NCBI GenBank assembly: GCA_035260545.1
Contig: DATFUZ010000067.1
Span: 1 to 47,972 of the forward strand
Reading direction: 5' to 3'
From: DATDDB01 sp035260545
GTDB taxonomy: Bacteria; Pseudomonadota; Gammaproteobacteria; Burkholderiales; Gallionellaceae
DNA: 47,972 nt
Shown here: positions 8,622-17,184 of the stretch, piece by piece
Position numbering within the stretch: position 1 is the first letter of the stretch
How the letters are laid out: each line of letters opens with the position of its first letter
The notes under the pieces: generated by a model
Database searches by the model: none
The model's input: only the letters and a program-made list of their open reading frames with translations
Told to the model about the DNA's origin: nothing
Program-made: the position numbers and the translations under genes

Positions 8622-9395
8622 TCAGGCCTGGCTGCGGCGCCGAGTTGCCCAGTCCTTGAGGCCCGCCAGCAGGCCGGCATCGCCACCCGCCGTGGCGTAG
8701 ACTTCGTGCCAGCCCAGCGTCCGGGCGGCTGCGGCAATCCTTTCGTGCGGGGCGAACAGCGGCAGCGTAATCAGATGCGCACGCGCCGCCTCATCCGCCA
8801 TCTCCCACAGATAGCCCAGCGCCTCGCTGCTGGTGACCGTGACCATGTCAGGCCGCTCCGCAAGCAGCTGGTCTGCGCCCCTTACGGGCTTTAGCCGCCG
8901 GTAACACGGAATATATTCGACCTGCGCGCCGCGCGCCTTCAGCGTATCGCCCAGCAGTTCCCTTCCGTTTTCCCCGCGAAAGATCGCGATACGCCAGCCT
9001 GCCACGTCATTCAGTTCGGTCAGCGCAAGCAGGTGCTCACTGTCAAACTGGTCGGTGGGCGCTAACACCGCGCTCACCCCCAGTTTGCGCAGGGCCGCCG
9101 CGCTGCCCTGGCCGACCGCCGCCACCTTGAGTGTGCCGGGGAGGGGGCCTTGCGCGAGCAACGCGGGCATGCCGTGATGCACGGCAGTAGGGCTGATGAA
9201 GACAAGTAGCTGCAGCCGGTCGAGATGGGTGGCCGCGTCACGCAGCGGTTGGGCGTCCGCGGGCGGGCCGATCTGCAGCAGCGGAAACAGGATGGGCTGG
9301 CCGCCTGCCTCCGTGATGGCCTGCGCCAGGGCGCCCGCCTGGTCGCGCGGACGCGTTACCGCAATTCTCAGGCCGGCGAGGAGTCGGGCGGGCAT
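8622..9395 (-). CDS. hemD: Uroporphyrinogen-III synthase
   Basis: HemD closes hydroxymethylbilane to uroporphyrinogen III in tetrapyrrole synthesis. The chosen start, ATG at 9395 (MPARLLAGLRIAVTRP), gives 257 residues, a normal length; the frame is open further upstream but that part overlaps hemC in another frame. Family features are RIAVTRPRDQA at the N terminus, FISPTAVHHG near residue 75, and VTVTSSEALGYL in the second half. Sequence conservation in this family is weak, but the position 49 bp behind hemC supports the call. No hemX or hemY follows, unlike the arrangement in many gammaproteobacteria. Confidence 0.93.
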   Translation of the reverse strand: MPARLLAGLRIAVTRPRDQAGALAQAITEAGGQPILFPLLQIGPPADAQPLRDAATHLDRLQLLVFISPTAVHHGMPALLAQGPLPGTLKVAAVGQGSAAALRKLGVSAVLAPTDQFDSEHLLALTELNDVAGWRIAIFRGENGRELLGDTLKARGAQVEYIPCYRRLKPVRGADQLLAERPDMVTVTSSEALGYLWEMADEAARAHLITLPLFAPHERIAAAARTLGWHEVYATAGGDAGLLAGLKDWATRRRSQA

Positions 9396-9444
9396 CTTGC
9401 CGGCTGGAGTTGCGCTTTCATTGCCGGGGCCGATTTGCGTCGCC

Positions 9445-10392
9445 TCAGCCCAGTGCCGCCAAGATTTCGCCCGCGCCTTGCGCCAGCAGCTCCTCGGCAA
9501 TGGCATCGCCCAGCGCCTCGGGTTGGTCCGCGCTGCCGCTCCGCTCAGCGCGCAGCATGCGGCTCCCGTCGGGGGTGGCCACGAAGCCCCGCATGTGCAG
9601 CCTGCCGTCGCGGAACTCCGCGAAACCGCCCAGGGGCACCTGGCAACTGCCCCCGAGCCTGCGGCTGAGCGCCCGCTCCGCCAGCACGCAGGCGGCGGTC
9701 TGGGGGTGGTGCAGCGGCTGCAGGGCGGCAATTACGTCCGCCCGCTCCGCGCGGCATTCTATGCCCAGCGCGCCCTGGCCCACAGCAGGCAGGCTGTCCT
9801 CGCTGGAGATGATGCCGCGTATGCGCCCGCCCAAGCCCAGGCGCTTGAGCCCGGCCGCAGCCAGGATGATCGCGGCATACCGGCCCTCATCCAGCTTGCG
9901 CAGCCGGGTCTGCACGTTGCCGCGCAGCGGCTCTATCTTCAAGTGGGGAAAGCGCTCCCTCAACTGGCTTTCACGGCGCAGGCTGGAGGTGCCCACCACG
10001 CTGCCGGCGGGCAGCGCGGCCAGCGTCTCGAAGTTGTTGGAGACGAAGGCATCGTGAGGGTCTTCCCGCTCCCCGATGGCGGCCAGGACAAAGCCTGCCG
10101 GCAACTGCATGGGCACATCCTTGAGGGAATGCACCGCCAAGTCGGCGCGGCCGTCTTCCAGCGCGGTTTCCAGCTCCTTGACGAACAGCCCCTTACCCCC
10201 GATTTTGGAAAGGGTTACGTCCAGTATCTGGTCGCCCTGAGTCGTCATCCCCAATATACTGACTTCCGTTTCCGGGTATAATGCGCGCAGCCGGTCGCGG
10301 ATATGTTCTGCCTGCCACATCGCTAGCGCGCTCTCGCGCGACGCGATGACCAATTTTTCGGGGGCGCTGTGCGCCGGGTTCGCCTGGCCCAT
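9445..10392 (-). CDS. hemC: Porphobilinogen deaminase (hydroxymethylbilane synthase)
   Basis: HemC polymerises four porphobilinogens into hydroxymethylbilane, the substrate of the adjacent hemD product. The 315 residues match the family. Visible are VIASRESALAMWQAEHI at the N terminus, the SLKDVP block that follows DLAVH, and the dipyrromethane cofactor cysteine in RRLGGSCQVPLGG. The ATG at 10392 is preceded by AGGA at a somewhat long distance. TAGAAT on the minus strand (10451-10446) could be its -10 box. It is divergent from ppc, with 91 bp between the two ATG codons. Confidence 0.96.
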   Translation of the reverse strand: MGQANPAHSAPEKLVIASRESALAMWQAEHIRDRLRALYPETEVSILGMTTQGDQILDVTLSKIGGKGLFVKELETALEDGRADLAVHSLKDVPMQLPAGFVLAAIGEREDPHDAFVSNNFETLAALPAGSVVGTSSLRRESQLRERFPHLKIEPLRGNVQTRLRKLDEGRYAAIILAAAGLKRLGLGGRIRGIISSEDSLPAVGQGALGIECRAERADVIAALQPLHHPQTAACVLAERALSRRLGGSCQVPLGGFAEFRDGRLHMRGFVATPDGSRMLRAERSGSADQPEALGDAIAEELLAQGAGEILAALG

Positions 10393-10483
10393 GGGATTTT
10401 TTCCTGAGTTGTTGCCTGTGTATTTGACTGAGTCTTAAGCGGCGCATTCTAGCATAGCGCGGGGTGCGTGCGCGTTGACGCCC

Positions 10484-13279
10484 ATGAGTATGGTAAAGAA
10501 CGTAATGAATTTATTGGCCGCTCCCGCGGATATTTCCAGCAAGGACGTGCCCCTGCGCGAAGACATTCGCCTGCTCGGGCGCATCCTCGGCGATACCCTG
10601 CGCGAACAGGAAGGCGATGAGACCTTCGAGCTGGTCGAGACCGTGCGCCGCGCCGCGGTGCGTTTCCGCAAGACGCAGGATGAGCGCGACCGCCTCGATC
10701 TGGAGCAGATGCTGGATGCCCTGTCGCCGCGCGACACCCTGGCCGTGGTCCGGGCGTTCAGCTATTTCTCGCAGCTCTCGAATATCGCAGAAGACCTGCA
10801 CCACAACCGCCGCCGCCGCGCCCACCTGAAGGCGAAGTCGCAGCCGCAGGACGGCAGCCTGCATCTTGCGCTCGACCGCGTGCAGGCAAAGGCGCTCGAC
10901 GCCGCCGCGGTCAGTGAGTTTTTCCGCCGGGCGCTGGTTTCGCCGGTGCTCACGGCTCACCCGACCGAGGTTCAGCGCAAGAGTATCCTTGATTCGCAAC
11001 TGATCCTGTCGCGGCTGCTGGCCGACCGTGACCGCATCGACATGACGCCGCAGGAGCTGGAAGAGAACGAGGACGCGTTGCGCCGCTTCGTGCTCATCCT
11101 GTGGAAGACGCGCATGCTGCGCACTACCAAGCTGAGCGTACCCGACGAGATCAACAACGGGCTGTCCTATTACCACTATACCTTCCTTGAGCAGATACCC
11201 AAGATCTACGCAGATCTCGAAAAGGAACTGGAACAGCGCTTCGGTGAACGCATACACGTGCCGTCGTTCCTGCGGGTCGGCAGCTGGATCGGCGGCGACC
11301 GCGACGGCAATCCTTTCGTCACCCACGAGGTCATGCGTGACGCTGCCGAGCGTCACTCGAAGCTGATCATCGACCATTACCTCTCGGAAACGCATCTTCT
11401 GGGCGAGCGGCTTTCCCTGTCCGCGCGCCTGGTCAAAGTCAGCCCTGAGCTGGAGGCCTTCGCCGGGCAGTCCCCCGATGCAATCGCCAGCCGCGACGAC
11501 GAGCCTTACCGTCGCGCCTTCATCGCGATCCATTCGCGCATGGTGGCGACCGGCAAGCGTCTGGGTCAGCGGGTGGAGCACCTCTATCCCGAGGAATATG
11601 AATCCCGGCCGTACGCCGACCCGCAGGAGTTCTGCGCCGAACTCGACATCCTGATCGAGTCCCTGTATCAGCACAAGGGGACCAGCCTCGCCCGCGGCCG
11701 TCTGGCCGAGTTGCGCCGCTCGGCCGAAGTCTTCGGCTTCCACCTGGCGCCTCTGGACATGCGCCAGCACAGCGGAATACACGAGCAGGTGGTGGACGAG
11801 CTGTTCGCGCATGGCGCGAACAGGCCGGGCTATGCGGCGCAGGACGAGGCCGGCCGCCGGGCCTGGCTGCTGGACGCGCTACGGAACGGGCGGCGGATGG
11901 ACGAGGAACTGGGCCGTTTTTCCCCTGTCGTGCAGAGCGAACTGCGCATCATGCATACGGCCGCGGACATTCATCGTCAGTATGGCCGTGCCGCGCTGCC
12001 CAACCATATCATCTCCAAGACCGACAGCGTTTCCGACATGCTGGAGCTGGCGTTGATGCTGCAGCAGGCCGGTCTCGTCGAGGCTGGCGCAGAACCGGTG
12101 CTGCACCTCAACATCATCCCGCTGTTCGAAACCATCGCCGACCTCCGGGGCTGCGGCGTCATCATGGACGAGCTGCTGTCGCTTCCGTGGTACCGCGCCG
12201 GCCTGAAGAGCCGCGACGATACGCAGGAAGTGATGCTGGGCTATTCCGACAGCAACAAGGACGGCGGCTACCTGACCGCCAACTGGGAGCTGTACAAGGC
12301 CGAACTCGAGTTGGTGAAAGTATTCGGCAAGCATGGCGTCGAGCTGCGCCTGTTCCACGGCCGCGGCGGCACCGTGGGCCGCGGCGGCGGCCCGAGCTAT
12401 CAAGCCATCCTGGCGCAGCCCCCGGGCAGCGTGAACGGGCAGATCCGCATCACCGAGCAGGGCGAGGTGATCGCCAGCAAATATTCGAACCCCGAGATCG
12501 GCCGCCGCAACCTGGAGACGCTGGTGGCCGCGACCATGGAGGCCACGCTGCTGCATCACCACGGCGCGGACAGCGCCATGCCGGAACACCACCGGATCAT
12601 GGAGCAACTGAGCGCCGCCGCGTTCGCCGCCTACCGCAAGCTGGTCTATGAAACGCCCGGCTTTACCGAATATTTCTTCACCGCGACACCGATTCGCGAG
12701 ATCGCGGAACTCAACATCGGCAGCCGGCCATCCTCGCGCAAGGCATCCGACAACATCGAGGATCTGCGCGCGATTCCCTGGGTGTTCAGCTGGAGCCTGA
12801 ACCGCGCCCTGCTGCCCGGGTGGTATGGCTTCGGCAGCGCCGTCCAGCAATTCCTGGAACGCGAGGGCGAGGCCGGTCTGCGCCAGTTGCAGACCATGCA
12901 CAAGAACTGGGCCTTCCTGAGCACCTTGCTGTCCAATATGGACATGGTGCTGTCCAAGAGCGACCTGGGCATTGCGTCCCGCTATGCCGAGCTGGTGGAA
13001 GACAGGGCGCTCGGCGAAGCCATATTCGGCATGATAGAGGCGGAATGGCAGCGCACCATCGACGGCCTGTTCGCCATCACCGGCGCGACCACCCTGCTGG
13101 AGGACAACCCGAGCTTTGCGCGCAGCCTGGCGACGCGTACTCCCTACATTGATCCCCTTAATCACTTGCAGGTGGCCTTGTTGCACCGCCACCGCGCAGG
13201 GGACGACGATGTGCTCGTGAAACGCGCCATCCACCTGACCATCAACGGCATCGCCACCGGCCTGCGCAACAGCGGCTGA
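10484..13279 (+). CDS. ppc: Phosphoenolpyruvate carboxylase
   Basis: Ppc carboxylates phosphoenolpyruvate to oxaloacetate and refills the TCA cycle. Signature motifs are VLTAHPTEVQRKS near residue 160 (catalytic His), GGDRDGNPFVT, LRLFHGRGGTVGRGGGP, and ITEQGEVIASKYSN. The C terminus is ATGLRNSG rather than the usual RNTG ending; Ser for Thr is conservative. The start is uncertain: a TTG at 10475 and ATGs at 10484, 10490 and 10505 are all in frame and none has a clear ribosome site. The ATG at 10484 gives 931 residues, normal for the family. It is a single-gene unit between hemC (divergent) and algR (convergent). Confidence 0.97.
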   Translation: MSMVKNVMNLLAAPADISSKDVPLREDIRLLGRILGDTLREQEGDETFELVETVRRAAVRFRKTQDERDRLDLEQMLDALSPRDTLAVVRAFSYFSQLSNIAEDLHHNRRRRAHLKAKSQPQDGSLHLALDRVQAKALDAAAVSEFFRRALVSPVLTAHPTEVQRKSILDSQLILSRLLADRDRIDMTPQELEENEDALRRFVLILWKTRMLRTTKLSVPDEINNGLSYYHYTFLEQIPKIYADLEKELEQRFGERIHVPSFLRVGSWIGGDRDGNPFVTHEVMRDAAERHSKLIIDHYLSETHLLGERLSLSARLVKVSPELEAFAGQSPDAIASRDDEPYRRAFIAIHSRMVATGKRLGQRVEHLYPEEYESRPYADPQEFCAELDILIESLYQHKGTSLARGRLAELRRSAEVFGFHLAPLDMRQHSGIHEQVVDELFAHGANRPGYAAQDEAGRRAWLLDALRNGRRMDEELGRFSPVVQSELRIMHTAADIHRQYGRAALPNHIISKTDSVSDMLELALMLQQAGLVEAGAEPVLHLNIIPLFETIADLRGCGVIMDELLSLPWYRAGLKSRDDTQEVMLGYSDSNKDGGYLTANWELYKAELELVKVFGKHGVELRLFHGRGGTVGRGGGPSYQAILAQPPGSVNGQIRITEQGEVIASKYSNPEIGRRNLETLVAATMEATLLHHHGADSAMPEHHRIMEQLSAAAFAAYRKLVYETPGFTEYFFTATPIREIAELNIGSRPSSRKASDNIEDLRAIPWVFSWSLNRALLPGWYGFGSAVQQFLEREGEAGLRQLQTMHKNWAFLSTLLSNMDMVLSKSDLGIASRYAELVEDRALGEAIFGMIEAEWQRTIDGLFAITGATTLLEDNPSFARSLATRTPYIDPLNHLQVALLHRHRAGDDDVLVKRAIHLTINGIATGLRNSG

Positions 13280-13318
13280 CCGTCCCGGCTCCGCCGCGCG
13301 GGAGGGCGCGCGCGACGG
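13280..13318. terminator. Hairpin between convergent ppc and algR
   Basis: The 39-bp gap holds CGCGCG (13295-13300) and CGCGCG (13307-13312) around GGAGGG, inside an outer CCGTC/GACGG pair (13280-13284 with 13314-13318). There is no T tract on either strand, so its use as a terminator is uncertain. Confidence 0.35.
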
Positions 13319-14083
13319 CTACTTGAAGGACTTGACGATGAACTGCTGGCGGCGGCTGATGGGCAGCCGCTCGGCCAGCCCCTTGATCTTCACGGTCCAG
13401 TGCGACTCGCCGTTTTCCGGGTCGGTCACCTTTTCGAAGCCTTCGATCGCGTCCTTGGCCACCAGGCAGTTGCGGTGTATGCGCACGAAGCGCGCGGCGT
13501 GCTCCTTTTCCAGCATGCTGAGCGCTTCCTCGATCAGGTATTCCCGGTCCTCGGTGTGCACCGTGACGTACTTCTGCTCCGCCCGCAGAAACAGCACCTC
13601 CTCAATCGGAATGAGGATCACCCTGCCGCGCTCGTGGATGGACAGGTTCTTGCGTGGCTCCGGCAGCAGCTCCTGCAATACCTCTATGGTCGGCGGCACG
13701 GCCTTGCGCGCGTGGGTGAGCGCGTCGAACAGGCGCCCGAGGCGGATCGGCTTGAGCAGGTAGTCGATGGCATGCAGTTCGAACGCCTTGACCGCGTAAG
13801 CGTCGTAAGCGGTGGTGAAAATGATGGCCGGGGGGTCCGGCAGCTTGCGCAGATGGCGCGCCAGTTCGATGCCGTCCATCTGGGGCATGCGAATGTCGAT
13901 CAGCACCACGTCGGGCTGGAGTTCGGCGAGCTTTTCCAGCGCCTCCACCCCGTTGCTCGCTTCGCCTATCACTTCCAGCGGCAGCTGGCTGTTGCAGTCG
14001 GCCAGCAGTTCCTTCAGGCGGGTGCGCGCCGGCGCTTCGTCGTCAACCACGAACACGGTCAGCGGCAGCTCCACATAATTCAT
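13319..14083 (-). CDS. algR: LytTR-family response regulator (AlgR-like)
   Basis: This is the 254-residue DNA-binding partner of the histidine kinase encoded just upstream. The receiver domain fills residues 8-125, with the acidic pair Asp14-Asp15, phosphoacceptor Asp63 in LIDIRMPQMDG, and the conserved Lys in DYLLKPI. A LytTR DNA-binding domain follows at about 150-250 (LFLRAEQKYVTVHT, FVRIHRNCLV). The start codon overlaps the kinase stop by 4 bp. In Pseudomonas the AlgZ/AlgR pair, which lies beside hemC and argH, controls alginate and type IV pili; the similar neighbourhood supports the name, while the targets here are inference. Confidence 0.9.
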   Translation of the reverse strand: MNYVELPLTVFVVDDEAPARTRLKELLADCNSQLPLEVIGEASNGVEALEKLAELQPDVVLIDIRMPQMDGIELARHLRKLPDPPAIIFTTAYDAYAVKAFELHAIDYLLKPIRLGRLFDALTHARKAVPPTIEVLQELLPEPRKNLSIHERGRVILIPIEEVLFLRAEQKYVTVHTEDREYLIEEALSMLEKEHAARFVRIHRNCLVAKDAIEGFEKVTDPENGESHWTVKIKGLAERLPISRRQQFIVKSFK

Positions 14084-15117
14084 GACGGTTCCTCCTTCAC
14101 ATACGGCATCAGGATTCTAACGCGATAATAGTCCGCCGCTTCATCGACTCTGTATTGCGCCTCGATGTCGAAAAGCAGATCCAGGCGCTCACGGATATTC
14201 CCCAGCGCCAGCTTGTTGCCGCGGCGGCGGTATGCCGGTTTCGAGTTGGGGTTGCTGACGTCGATCTGGATCGAGCCGCCCTTGCGCTCGAGCAGCACGT
14301 CGATGACGCCACCGTCCGGCAGCGGCTCGATGCCGTGATATACCGCGTTTTCGAGCAAGGGCTGCAGGATGAGCGCCGGCACCATGGCGTCGTCGGGTAT
14401 CTCCGCCTGATGCCAGTGGAATTGCAGCCTGTCCCCCAGCCGCAGCTTCTCCAGCGCCAGATAGCGCCGCGACAGCTCGATCTCGTCGCGCAGCGGCACC
14501 AGTTCGCGGTCCTGCGCCATCGCCATGCGGAACAGGTCGGACATGTCCTCCAGCGCGGTCTCGGCGCGCCGGGGGTCGGAGCGCACGAGACTGAGCACGG
14601 TGTTGATGCAATTGAACAGAAAGTGCGGCCGGATGCGCGCCTGCAGCGCCTGCACCCTGGCCTTGTAGATTGACGGCGACAGGGCGATCGCGCGCAGACG
14701 GAAATAGAACAGCAGGGCCGAGGCGAGCCCCACCGTCCCCACCAAGTAGCGCGCCAGTGCGAGGTCGGCCTGCTCGTAGCGCGAGATATAAAGTTCGCCC
14801 CCGGCTTCCACGGCAGCAAGCACGATCACCGCAACCACGGCGAGGACGACCGCAACGCCGCGCCGGTAGGAGAGACGCGCCAGGGCGGGGCTCAATACGT
14901 AAAGCGCGAGGAGGCAGCCCAGCAGCACCGGCTGCAAGGCCGCGCCCGTCTGCACAAAATCCCTCAGGACGCCGGACCAGTTGTCGGCGCGCATCAACGC
15001 CACCACCAGCGCCGCCGCATTGCACGACACCAGGGTCCGCAACAGCACGCCCAAGCTGCGGAAATCGGGCAGTACGTCGTATGAGGGATTTTGCCTTATA
15101 ATTTGCGATGTTGGCAT
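14080..15117 (-). CDS. algZ: LytS/AlgZ-family sensor histidine kinase
   Basis: This is a 345-residue inner-membrane sensor kinase of the His_kinase (LytS/YehU/AlgZ) type. About four membrane helices lie between residues 22 and 148, with no large periplasmic domain, so the signal is probably sensed in or near the membrane. The phosphorylated histidine is His165 in RIRPHFLFNCINT. The ATP-binding region shows LQPLLENAVYHGI (N box) and LALGNIRERL (G box). It overlaps algR by 4 bp, giving a two-gene operon. The argH -10 box on the other strand lies inside the first codons of this gene. Confidence 0.9.
   Translation of the reverse strand: MPTSQIIRQNPSYDVLPDFRSLGVLLRTLVSCNAAALVVALMRADNWSGVLRDFVQTGAALQPVLLGCLLALYVLSPALARLSYRRGVAVVLAVVAVIVLAAVEAGGELYISRYEQADLALARYLVGTVGLASALLFYFRLRAIALSPSIYKARVQALQARIRPHFLFNCINTVLSLVRSDPRRAETALEDMSDLFRMAMAQDRELVPLRDEIELSRRYLALEKLRLGDRLQFHWHQAEIPDDAMVPALILQPLLENAVYHGIEPLPDGGVIDVLLERKGGSIQIDVSNPNSKPAYRRRGNKLALGNIRERLDLLFDIEAQYRVDEAADYYRVRILMPYVKEEPS
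15097..15102 (+). promoter_or_regulatory. -10 box of argH, inside algZ
   Basis: TATAAT is a perfect -10 hexamer 58 bp before the argH ATG. It lies within the 5' end of the divergent algZ coding sequence. The -35 region is not well matched. Confidence 0.45.
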
Positions 15118-15160
15118 AGCGCCTAACTTTAATGCAACACTCGATTCCGGACAAGAGACA

Positions 15161-16573
15161 ATGAACCCGCAAGATCAATCAGCCCAGGGCCAGCAAGCCT
15201 GGTCAGGGCGCTTCAATGAACCCGTGGCCGAACTGGTGAAACGTTATACGGCATCGGTGGATTTCGACCGCCGCCTGGCGCTGTTCGACATCCAGGGTTC
15301 GCTTGCACATGCGCAGATGCTGGCCGCGTGCGAGATCATCTCGGCCCAGGATCTCGGCGATATCAGGCGCGGCCTGGCGCAGGTGGAAAACGAAATCATC
15401 ATGGGCAGTTTCGAATGGTCGGTGGACCAGGAAGACGTGCACCTCAACATCGAAAGGCGGCTGACTGCGCTCGTGGGGGATGCCGGCAAACGGCTGCACA
15501 CCGGTCGTTCGCGTAACGATCAGGTGGCAACCGACATACGCCTTTACCTGCGCCATGCCATCGACGAGGTGCGCGAGCTGCTGCACGCGCTGCAGGCCGC
15601 CATCGTCGGGCTCGCCGCGGACCACACCCATACCGTGATGCCCGGCTTTACCCATCTGCAGGTCGCGCAACCGGTGAGTTTTGCCCATCACCTCATGGCC
15701 TACTTCGAAATGTTCAAGCGCGACGCCGAGCGTCTCTCAGATGCGCGCCACCGGGTCAACCGCATGCCGCTGGGCGCCGCCGCCCTGGCCGGCACCAGCT
15801 ATCCGATCAAGCGCGAGTATACCGCCGAACTGCTGGGTTTCGAGGCAGTGTGCGCGAACTCGCTGGATGCCGTGTCCGACCGTGATTTTGCCATCGAGTT
15901 CACGGCCGCCGCCGCCCTGGTCATGACCCACCTGTCGCGCCTGTCGGAAGAGCTTATCCTGTGGATGAGTCCGCGCTTCGGCTTCATCGACATCGCCGAC
16001 CGCTTCTGCACCGGCTCCTCCATCATGCCGCAGAAGAAGAACCCAGACGTGCCGGAACTGGTGCGCGGCAAGACCGGGCGCGTGAACGGCCACCTGGTCA
16101 GCCTGCTCACCCTGATGAAGGGACAGCCGCTGGCGTACAACAAGGACAATCAGGAGGACAAGGAGCCGTTGTTCGACACCGTGGACACGCTCACCCAGAC
16201 CCTGCGCATCTATGCCGACATGATGGGTGGCATCAGCGTCAAGCCTGATGCGATGCGCGCCGCGGCGATGCAGGGCTATGCCACTGCGACAGACCTTGCC
16301 GATTACCTGGTGAAAAAGGGCATGCCGTTCCGCGATGCGCATGAGGCGGTGGCGCAAGCGGTACGGGCCGCGGTGCAGCGCGGCTGCGATCTGAGCGACT
16401 TGCCGCTTGAGGCGTTGCGCCAATTCTCGGGGCTGATCGACGCGGACGTCTTCAGCGTGCTGACCCTCGAAGGTTCGCTCGCCGCGCGCGACCATGTCGG
16501 CGGCACCGCGCCGGCGCAGGTGGGGGCTGCCATTGCCAGCGCTCGCCAGTACCTGGCCGGCGGGAAACCCTAG
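15161..16573 (+). CDS. argH: Argininosuccinate lyase
   Basis: ArgH splits argininosuccinate into arginine and fumarate, the last step of arginine synthesis. The start is the ATG at 15161 (MNPQDQSAQG); the frame is open further upstream but that part overlaps algZ. The 470-residue length is normal. Diagnostic segments are TGRSRNDQVATD, FTHLQVAQPVSFAHH, and the fumarase/aspartase superfamily signature GSSIMPQKKNPD near residue 285, which holds the catalytic serine loop. It is divergent from algZR, as in pseudomonads, and its TATAAT box lies within algZ. No terminator is seen directly after it on this strand. Confidence 0.97.
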   Translation: MNPQDQSAQGQQAWSGRFNEPVAELVKRYTASVDFDRRLALFDIQGSLAHAQMLAACEIISAQDLGDIRRGLAQVENEIIMGSFEWSVDQEDVHLNIERRLTALVGDAGKRLHTGRSRNDQVATDIRLYLRHAIDEVRELLHALQAAIVGLAADHTHTVMPGFTHLQVAQPVSFAHHLMAYFEMFKRDAERLSDARHRVNRMPLGAAALAGTSYPIKREYTAELLGFEAVCANSLDAVSDRDFAIEFTAAAALVMTHLSRLSEELILWMSPRFGFIDIADRFCTGSSIMPQKKNPDVPELVRGKTGRVNGHLVSLLTLMKGQPLAYNKDNQEDKEPLFDTVDTLTQTLRIYADMMGGISVKPDAMRAAAMQGYATATDLADYLVKKGMPFRDAHEAVAQAVRAAVQRGCDLSDLPLEALRQFSGLIDADVFSVLTLEGSLAARDHVGGTAPAQVGAAIASARQYLAGGKP

Positions 16574-16634
16574 CATCGGCCGTGGTCAGCGCATAAGGGG
16601 CGGCATAGGGGGTGGATGCCGCATTCCCGCAAGG

Positions 16635-16661
16635 AAAAAAGGGCGATCTTTTGGATCGCCC
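16635..16661 (-). terminator. Intrinsic terminator downstream of grxD / candidate sRNA
   Basis: GGGCGATC and GATCGCCC form a perfect 8-bp stem (16661-16654 with 16648-16641 on the minus strand) with a 5-nt loop. Six T follow on the minus strand. It ends transcription moving towards argH from grxD. Confidence 0.9.
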
Positions 16662-16718
16662 GGAGTAGGAGGAGAGTAAGAAAGTACGGGCCGTTTCCAG
16701 CCCGGAGCTCTAACACCC
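16635..16718 (-). ncRNA. Candidate small RNA with anti-Shine-Dalgarno tract
   Basis: On the minus strand, between grxD and argH, three elements follow one another: a hairpin CGGGC/GCCCG (16704-16700 with 16691-16687), a single-stranded C/U-rich stretch whose core is CTCTCCTCCTACTCC (16676-16662), and an intrinsic terminator (16661-16635). This is the usual architecture of Hfq-dependent riboregulators. TATAGT at 16730-16725 could be its -10 box, with no good -35. It could equally be the processed 3' UTR of grxD, which is upstream on the same strand. No known RNA family was recognised. Confidence 0.45.
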
Positions 16719-16797
16719 AGTTCCACTATAGCCACTAGCTGAGCAAATTCCCATATGCCTAACGGCCTATATATTTTTGCGTGCGCCCGCTGGCTAC

Positions 16798-17115
16798 CTA
16801 TACCTTCAGCAGTTCCTGCAGTTCCCCACCCTGATACATTTCAGTCATAATATCCGAGCCGCCGATGAACTGGCCGTTGACATAAAGCTGGGGAACCGTG
16901 GGCCAGTTGGAGTAGCTCTTGATTCCCTCCCGCATGGCCGGGTCACGCAAGACATCCACGCTGAAAAAATCCTTTACGCCCAGAGCATTAAGAATACGCA
17001 CTGCATTTGCGGAAAAGCCGCATTGCGGAAACTGGGGCGTGCCCTTCATATAGAGCACCACCGCGTGGTCGCCGACTTGTTGCTTGATGATCTCTTGTAT
17101 ATCCACGATCGCCAT
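16798..17115 (-). CDS. grxD: Monothiol glutaredoxin (CGFS type)
   Basis: This small cytoplasmic protein of 105 residues belongs to the Grx4/GrxD class, which binds and hands on 2Fe-2S clusters with glutathione rather than reducing disulfides. The active site is CGFS with Cys32 in QFPQCGFSANAV. TVPQLYVNGQFIGGSDI near residues 72-88 is the glutathione-binding block. Length and layout match E. coli GrxD. It stands between dgt and the candidate small RNA. Transcription probably ends at the terminator at 16635-16661. Confidence 0.96.
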   Translation of the reverse strand: MAIVDIQEIIKQQVGDHAVVLYMKGTPQFPQCGFSANAVRILNALGVKDFFSVDVLRDPAMREGIKSYSNWPTVPQLYVNGQFIGGSDIMTEMYQGGELQELLKV

Positions 17116-17184
17116 CCAATGTTGAGTAATTATATCGGCTAAGTGTAGCCGCCGTCCCCGCGGTGGTCAAGCGGGCCTTGGCGC

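Noticed and set aside
9396..9731. 112-codon N-terminal extension of hemD
   Set aside because: It overlaps hemC in another frame and has shadow composition; the HemD domain begins at MPARLLAGLRIAVTRP.
10511..13234. Two long minus-strand open frames opposite ppc
   Set aside because: ppc is intact with its catalytic motifs in order; these are antisense shadows.
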